In this document: positions 59,991 through 64,000 of the stretch, piece after piece
How positions within the stretch are numbered: the stretch's first letter is position 1
How the letters are laid out: each line of letters opens with the position of its first letter
Source of the DNA: Planococcus shixiaomingii
GTDB lineage: Bacteria > Bacillota > Bacilli > Bacillales_A > Planococcaceae
Direction of reading: 5' to 3'
DNA length: 64,000 bases
Assembly (NCBI RefSeq): GCF_030413615.1
Contig: NZ_CP129236.1
Coordinates: forward strand, 418,001-482,000
Notes under the pieces: model-generated
The model's database searches: none
What the model saw: only the letters and a program-made list of their open reading frames with translations
What the model was told of the DNA's origin: nothing
Program-made: the position numbers and the translations under genes

Positions 59991-60170
59991 GAGCGTGCGT
60001 ATTTCTCGTTGAACGTGCGTATTTCTCGCTGAACGTGCGTATTTCTCGCTGAACGTGCGTATTTCTCGCTGAACGTGCATATTTCTCACCGAGCGTGCGT
60101 ATTTCTCGCCGAGCGTGCATATTTCTCACCAACCGTGCGCATTTTCCACTGAACGTGCATAAAACTCTTT
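59991..60170. repeat. Tandem array of exactly 20-bp units (array B)
   Basis: Nine consecutive 20-bp units. Units 2-4 are identical (GAACGTGCGTATTTCTCGCT); later ones vary by a few bases and the last is degenerate. Read on the minus strand the unit is GAGAAATACGCACGTTCAGC, sharing a GAGAA, CGCA, GT pattern with array A at 45.7 kb. The minus-strand frame across it is a repeat translation, not a gene. Confidence 0.92.
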
Positions 60171-60189
60171 CCCGCAATGTTCTCAACAA

Positions 60190-60224
60190 AAAAGACGGTT
60201 AGGCAAAATGCCTAACCGTCTTTT
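60190..60224 (-). terminator. Terminator of the sulP-usp operon
   Basis: AAAAGACGGTTAGGCA / TGCCTAACCGTCTTTT with loop AAA; on the minus strand followed by TTGTTG. Confidence 0.88.
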
Positions 60225-60226
60225 CT

Positions 60227-60646
60227 TCATTTAACAATAATGACAGGCGCTTGAACCCGCTTCGCCACTTTGTGGCTGACGCTGCCGAGCACCATTTCCT
60301 GAAAAGCATTCAATCCGCGGCTGCCGATGAACACTACATCATAGCCGGTTTCATTGGCATGTTGGACAATGGTCGGCCCTGGAGTGCCGTGCAATATTTT
60401 GGTTTCAAACGCGATGCCTTCTGAGTGGAAAATTTCTTCGAGCGGCAATAAATGCTTCCGGCGCTCAAAATGAACTTCATCGCTGCTTTGGCCATGAAGA
60501 ATTTCACTGCGCGCTTTTTCATAATCGATGACATAAAGAAGGGTGATGACAGCATCAGGATTCGCTTTTGCCATTTTCACAGCTTCGCGGGCGGCTCTGA
60601 TCGAATGCTCGGAACCATCTGCTGCAACAAGAATTTTCTGATACAT
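60227..60646 (-). CDS. Universal stress protein (UspA family)
   Basis: Single-domain Usp of 139 residues. The opening KILVAADGSEHSIRAA and the C-terminal GSRGLNAFQEMVLGSVSHKVAKRVQAPVIIV contain the ATP-binding pattern G-x2-G-x9-G-[ST], so it is the nucleotide-binding type. AAGGAGG is 7 bases before the ATG. It follows the SulP gene by 12 bases on the same strand, so they form an operon; the pairing of an anion transporter with a Usp is common in bacteria. Confidence 0.9.
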   Translation of the reverse strand: MYQKILVAADGSEHSIRAAREAVKMAKANPDAVITLLYVIDYEKARSEILHGQSSDEVHFERRKHLLPLEEIFHSEGIAFETKILHGTPGPTIVQHANETGYDVVFIGSRGLNAFQEMVLGSVSHKVAKRVQAPVIIVK

Positions 60647-60658
60647 GCAAAATCCTCC

Positions 60659-62122
60659 TTAATGTTGATTTGAACCATTGCCATACGTTGCCAACTTGTT
60701 TACAAGTTTTTGGCTAGAAGCGTTCAAACCTGTGATTTCCACTTTTTGCGCTTTTGTATGCAATTTGTTCATCATGCGATCGATGGCTCCAACCCCGGAG
60801 TCATCCCAAACGGTCGCATCAGAAAAGTCCACCGTAATTGTATCGGCTTCTTCCACGGTATCGAAAAACGCCACAAAATCTTGGGTCGATGCGAAGAACA
60901 ATTGCCCGTGTACTGTATAAACATTCGACGCATCTTTTTCGAATCCTTTTTTTCGAATTTCCACCTTCGAAATCTTCGCTGCAAATAAAACAGCGCTCAA
61001 TATGACACCGGCGAATACGCCTTTTGATAAATCATGTGTATAAACGACAACCACTACCGTTACCAGCATGACAAGCGCATCGGCTTTCGGTGCGGTCGCT
61101 AAATACTTGAACGAGCTCCAGTCGAATGTGCCAATGCACACCATGACCATAATGCCGGCAAGAACCGGCATCGGAATTTGGACAACCCAGTTTCCGAGGA
61201 CGATGATCAAGAACATCAACACGGCTCCAGCAGTAAACGTGGACAAGCGCCCACGTCCGCCGGACTGGACATTGATGCCAGATTGACCGATCATCGCGCA
61301 CCCAGCCATGCCGCCGAAAAAGCCGGTAACGAAGTTAGCGATGCCTTGTCCGCGCGCTTCCTGGTTTTTATCCGAATCGGTTTCCGTCGCATCATCCAAA
61401 ATGGATGCCGTCAGCAATGATTCCAGCAAACCGATAATCGACAAGGCGAGAGCCGTTGGGAATATGATCTGCAGCGTTTCAAAGTTGAACGGCACATCCG
61501 GAAGGAAGAACGTCGGCAACGATTGCGAGATGGTGCCGAGGCTTCCGACATTCTGCATATCGATGCCGGTATACATGACAAGTGCGGATAACACCAGGAT
61601 GGCGATGAGAGGTGCCGGGATTGCCGTAAAGAAGCGCGGCAAAATATAAACAATGGCCAGTGTTACGGCCACAAAAACATACGTAACCATATTGATGCCA
61701 AAAATAAACGGCACCTGGGCCAGAAAAATCAAAATGGCGAGTGAATTAACAAAGCCGATCATGACAGCACGAGGAATAAACCGCATTAAGCGCGCCACTT
61801 TCAAATAACCGAAAATGATTTGAATAATGCCGGTTAAAATCGTCGCGGCCAATAAATAGTCCAATCCATGGTCGCGGACCAAAGTCACCATGGCAAGTGC
61901 CATCGCCCCTGTGGCTGCGGAGATCATAGCGGGCCTGCCGCCGACAAAAGAAATGATGACCGCGATGGAGAACGATGCGTACAGCCCGACCATCGGATCA
62001 ACTCCGGCAATGATGGAGAAAGCAATCGCTTCCGGAATAAGAGCTAAGGCTACGACAATACCGGCAAGAATATCTGCGCGGATATTGCCGAACCATTGCT
62101 CTTTGTATGACATTGTGTTCAA
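60659..62122 (-). CDS. SulP-family anion transporter with STAS domain
   Basis: Transports sulfate, bicarbonate or another anion, probably with sodium or protons. The 487 residues start at TTG 62122, with AAGGAAG 9 bases upstream; ATG 62113 is an alternative with poor spacing. The membrane part begins with [39 protein letters not shown] and contains [29 protein letters not shown]. The C-terminal STAS domain (about 395-480) includes [23 protein letters not shown]. The substrate cannot be settled from sequence. Confidence 0.88.
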   Translation of the reverse strand: MNTMSYKEQWFGNIRADILAGIVVALALIPEAIAFSIIAGVDPMVGLYASFSIAVIISFVGGRPAMISAATGAMALAMVTLVRDHGLDYLLAATILTGIIQIIFGYLKVARLMRFIPRAVMIGFVNSLAILIFLAQVPFIFGINMVTYVFVAVTLAIVYILPRFFTAIPAPLIAILVLSALVMYTGIDMQNVGSLGTISQSLPTFFLPDVPFNFETLQIIFPTALALSIIGLLESLLTASILDDATETDSDKNQEARGQGIANFVTGFFGGMAGCAMIGQSGINVQSGGRGRLSTFTAGAVLMFLIIVLGNWVVQIPMPVLAGIMVMVCIGTFDWSSFKYLATAPKADALVMLVTVVVVVYTHDLSKGVFAGVILSAVLFAAKISKVEIRKKGFEKDASNVYTVHGQLFFASTQDFVAFFDTVEEADTITVDFSDATVWDDSGVGAIDRMMNKLHTKAQKVEITGLNASSQKLVNKLATYGNGSNQH

Positions 62123-62240
62123 AAAATTCCACTTCCTTTTATATAGTTGTATTTTGACTCCTCACTCTCAAAGAAGTCCCGGGCGATGACAATAGTAAAA
62201 ACTTTATCATTATTCGGTGCAAGTGTAAATACGGTTTCAT

Positions 62241-62309
62241 TCAAACGGGCGTTTGACTAAAGTTGTCGAAAGATTTATACTAAAGAAAAACAGTCAAATG
62301 CTCATTTGA
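62241..62309. promoter_or_regulatory. cadC promoter with two inverted-repeat operators
   Basis: Promoter TTGACT (62253-62258), 17-bp spacer, TATACT (62276-62281). TCAAAC-GGGC-GTTTGA (62241-62256) overlaps the -35, and TCAAATG-CT-CATTTGA (62294-62309) lies just after the expected start. The second resembles the CAAATA...TATTTG type of CadC site. Two operators flanking one promoter suggest tight repression. Confidence 0.72.
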
Positions 62310-62329
62310 ATGAAAGAAGGGTTCCTAAT

Positions 62330-62701
62330 ATGAGAGAAATTTGCGAAATCACCATAGTTCATCCCGAAGTGGTGGAAAAAGTTCAACCACGCATGGCCGA
62401 CATGTCTCAAGTGGCTAACCTTTTCAAAGCGTTGGCCGATGAAACGAGATTAAATATTGCGTATGCCTTAACTATAGAAGAAGAAATGTGCGTTTGCGAC
62501 ATTGCGGCAGTGATTGGCTCTTCAACAGCAACAGCCTCCCATCACTTGCGCTATCTCCGTGACCGCGGGTTAGCCAAGTCTGCTCGAAAAGGAAAGCAAG
62601 TGTATTATTCGTTATCCGATGACCACGTCCACCAGCTGGTGAAGATTGCCCACGAGCATGCGAAAGAGGGTGTTGAGGATGCAAAAAACATATCGTCTTG
62701 A
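62330..62701 (+). CDS. cadC: CadC-type ArsR-family metalloregulator
   Basis: Metal-responsive repressor of the cad operon. ATG 62330 (AGAAGGG 9 bases upstream) gives 123 residues. The N-terminal extension opens MREICE, supplying one cysteine; S. aureus CadC has two there. The sensor helix has EEMCVCDIAAVIGSS with the CVC pair, followed by the recognition helix ATASHHLRYLRDRGLA. These are the Cd/Pb/Zn ligands of CadC. It overlaps cadA by 23 bases, so the two are coupled. Confidence 0.88.
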   Translation: MREICEITIVHPEVVEKVQPRMADMSQVANLFKALADETRLNIAYALTIEEEMCVCDIAAVIGSSTATASHHLRYLRDRGLAKSARKGKQVYYSLSDDHVHQLVKIAHEHAKEGVEDAKNISS

Positions 62702-64000
62702 AAATTTATCCTGTACGAGCTGTGCCGCGAAATTCGAAAAAAACATCCGGGCTTTGCCGGAAATCAACACAGTCAACTTAAATTTCGGTGCTTCTAAACT
62801 GACAGTAGACGGCAATGTATCGATTGCAGATTTAGAGAAAGCCGGAGCATTTGACCATATCCGCGTTTATCCGGAAAAAGCGCAAGTGGAGCACGTGCCG
62901 TTTTACAAACGGCGCCAAACGATTGAAACGGCGCTGTCATTTGTTCTGATGATCATCGGGATTATTGTTTCGTTCCAGACTAGTGAAACCGACCCTCGTG
63001 CCATTGGGTTGTTCGGCGCTTCAATTGCGGTCGGCGGCTACGGAATGTTCTGGACCGGTTTAAAGAATTTAACGAAATTCCAGTTTGATATGAAAACATT
63101 GATGACCATCGCCATTATCGGCGCCGTCATTATTGGAGAATGGCGTGAAGGCGCGGTTGTCGTCTTCTTATTCGCTGTCAGTGAAGCGCTGGAAGCTTTT
63201 TCAATGAACAAAGCGCGGCAGTCGATTCGTGGATTGATGGATTTAGCGCCTGCCCGTGCCTTAATTCAGCGCAATGGGGAACTGTTGGAGTTGGATACAG
63301 AAGATATTCAAGTCGGGGATATGCTGATCGTCAAACCGGGCCAAAAAATCGCCATGGATGGGACGGTGCTGCGAGGCAATTCTTCCGTCAACCAGGCAGC
63401 GATTACCGGCGAATCGATTCCGGCTTTGAAGCAGCAAGGAGATGAAGTGTTTGCGGGTACCTTCAATGAAGAAGGCGCGCTTGAAGTTCATGTCACAAAG
63501 CGGGTAGAAGACACGACCATTGCCAAGATCATTCATTTAGTAGAAGAAGCGCAAGCTGAAAAAGCGCCTTCCCAGCAATTCGTCGACCGCTTTGCCAAGT
63601 ACTACACACCGGCAATCATTGTCATCGCCTTCTTGGTGGCCATTGTTCCAGGGTTTGCGACCGGAAACTGGGACTTGTGGGTTTACCAAGGATTAGCTGT
63701 ACTTGTTGTTGGCTGTCCGTGTGCGCTCGTCGTTTCAACGCCGGTTGCGATTGTCACGGCCATCGGCAATGCCGCGCGCCAAGGCGTCTTGATCAAGGGC
63801 GGCATCCATTTAGAAGAAACAGGCCGCATCCAGGCGATTGCTTTTGATAAAACGGGCACCTTAACGAAAGGGTACCCTGAAATGACCGACGTTTTTGCCG
63901 AGCATGGTTATACCGAAGACGAAGTGGTGAAAATCGCCGCTTCCGTAGAAACCATGTCTCAGCATCCATTAGCCCGCGCCATAACTGTACAAGCCAACGG
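62679..64000 (+). CDS. cadA: Cadmium/zinc/lead-exporting P-type ATPase CadA (3' end outside window)
   Basis: P1B-2-type ATPase pumping Cd2+, Zn2+ or Pb2+ out. The first 440 codons are in the window and remain open at its end. ATG 62679 lies inside the end of cadC after GAGGGTGTTGAGG. Seen in order: an HMA domain with NLSCTSCAAKFEKNI, two membrane segments, FLFAVSEALEAFS, the actuator motif ITGESIP, the metal-site CPC in VVGCPCALVVSTPVAI, and the phosphorylation motif FDKTGTLTKG. The CPC motif plus the CadC neighbour point to cadmium/zinc rather than copper. Confidence 0.93.
   Translation, partial: MQKTYRLENLSCTSCAAKFEKNIRALPEINTVNLNFGASKLTVDGNVSIADLEKAGAFDHIRVYPEKAQVEHVPFYKRRQTIETALSFVLMIIGIIVSFQTSETDPRAIGLFGASIAVGGYGMFWTGLKNLTKFQFDMKTLMTIAIIGAVIIGEWREGAVVVFLFAVSEALEAFSMNKARQSIRGLMDLAPARALIQRNGELLELDTEDIQVGDMLIVKPGQKIAMDGTVLRGNSSVNQAAITGESIPALKQQGDEVFAGTFNEEGALEVHVTKRVEDTTIAKIIHLVEEAQAEKAPSQQFVDRFAKYYTPAIIVIAFLVAIVPGFATGNWDLWVYQGLAVLVVGCPCALVVSTPVAIVTAIGNAARQGVLIKGGIHLEETGRIQAIAFDKTGTLTKGYPEMTDVFAEHGYTEDEVVKIAASVETMSQHPLARAITVQAN

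Noticed and set aside
59991..60170. CRISPR array
   Set aside because: Units are contiguous 20-bp repeats without unique spacers, and no cas genes are present.
59911..60189. 92-codon minus-strand frame
   Set aside because: It is a translation of the 20-bp array and the crcB terminator; the repeated RE/KYAR-like pattern comes from the DNA period.

Overview
The window looks like a chromosomal segment from a low-to-mid GC Gram-positive bacterium of the Bacillales, most likely Planococcaceae (Planococcus-like). This rests on gene content: the des-desK-desR cold-membrane locus, a B. subtilis-type yclNOPQ plus hmoA locus, VmlR, YhfW, AzoR and PpaC homologues, AGGAGG ribosome sites, a Trp T-box, and operators matching Bacillus Fur, FadR, TnrA and MhqR sites. 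Genus assignment is inference; there is no rRNA in the window. About 60 protein genes are supported. There are no tRNA or rRNA genes, no CRISPR array, no transposase and no prophage.

Layout. 1-3.1 kb: cydDC, needed for cytochrome bd assembly (cydD is cut by the left edge). 3.1-6.6 kb: a small membrane protein, then the lipid desaturase with its DesK/DesR thermosensor pair. 6.6-13 kb: a YdaT-like protein, PutP/OpuE symporter, a VOC protein, HflX and a homodimeric multidrug-type ABC exporter. 13-20.3 kb: a lipoprotein, then an iron/heme block: a Fur-controlled siderophore importer (yclNOPQ), the heme monooxygenase hmoA, and an HrtBA-like heme exporter. 20.4-22.8 kb: a PAP2 phosphatase and the nitrogen pair glnK-amt behind a TnrA-like site. 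22.9-28.4 kb: an iron-sulfur-less uracil-DNA glycosylase, a ZIP transporter, a DUF4003 protein, a NaiP-like MFS transporter and a GNAT protein. 28.6-33.1 kb: VmlR antibiotic-resistance ABC-F gene with an attenuator leader, then an OpuC-like osmolyte importer with a single permease gene. 33.2-39.3 kb: a fatty-acid degradation cluster headed by an exact FadR operator. 39.7-45 kb: a T-box controlled trp operon that lacks trpE and carries trpF and trpB as one continuous reading frame, followed by a 3-methyladenine glycosylase gene. 45-49.5 kb: PfpI protein, arsR-arsB, GNAT protein, Mn-dependent pyrophosphatase. 50-54 kb: thiol/electrophile stress genes (DsbA-like, AzoR, YhfW, YceI), two of them behind MhqR-type operators. 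54-62 kb: murB, CPA1 antiporter, penicillin acylase homologue, a crcB pair, usp and sulP. 62.3 kb to the end: cadC-cadA, with cadA running off the right edge.

The intergenic DNA is unusually rich in repeats. The main one is a family of about 140-390 bp non-coding elements with terminal inverted repeats around TATATAAGTT. There are five copies. Four begin within about 15 bp of a stop codon, and one is flanked by an exact 9-bp direct repeat (MITE-like). There are also two arrays of exactly 20-bp units that lie just beyond terminators in the same relative orientation, mosaic GC-rich blocks (49.56-50.1 kb, and a relative at 4.6 kb), and a GC-rich repeat shared in opposite orientations by 11.1 and 27.1 kb. 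These repeats, the trpF-trpB fusion and the vmlR leader are the most unusual features seen here.
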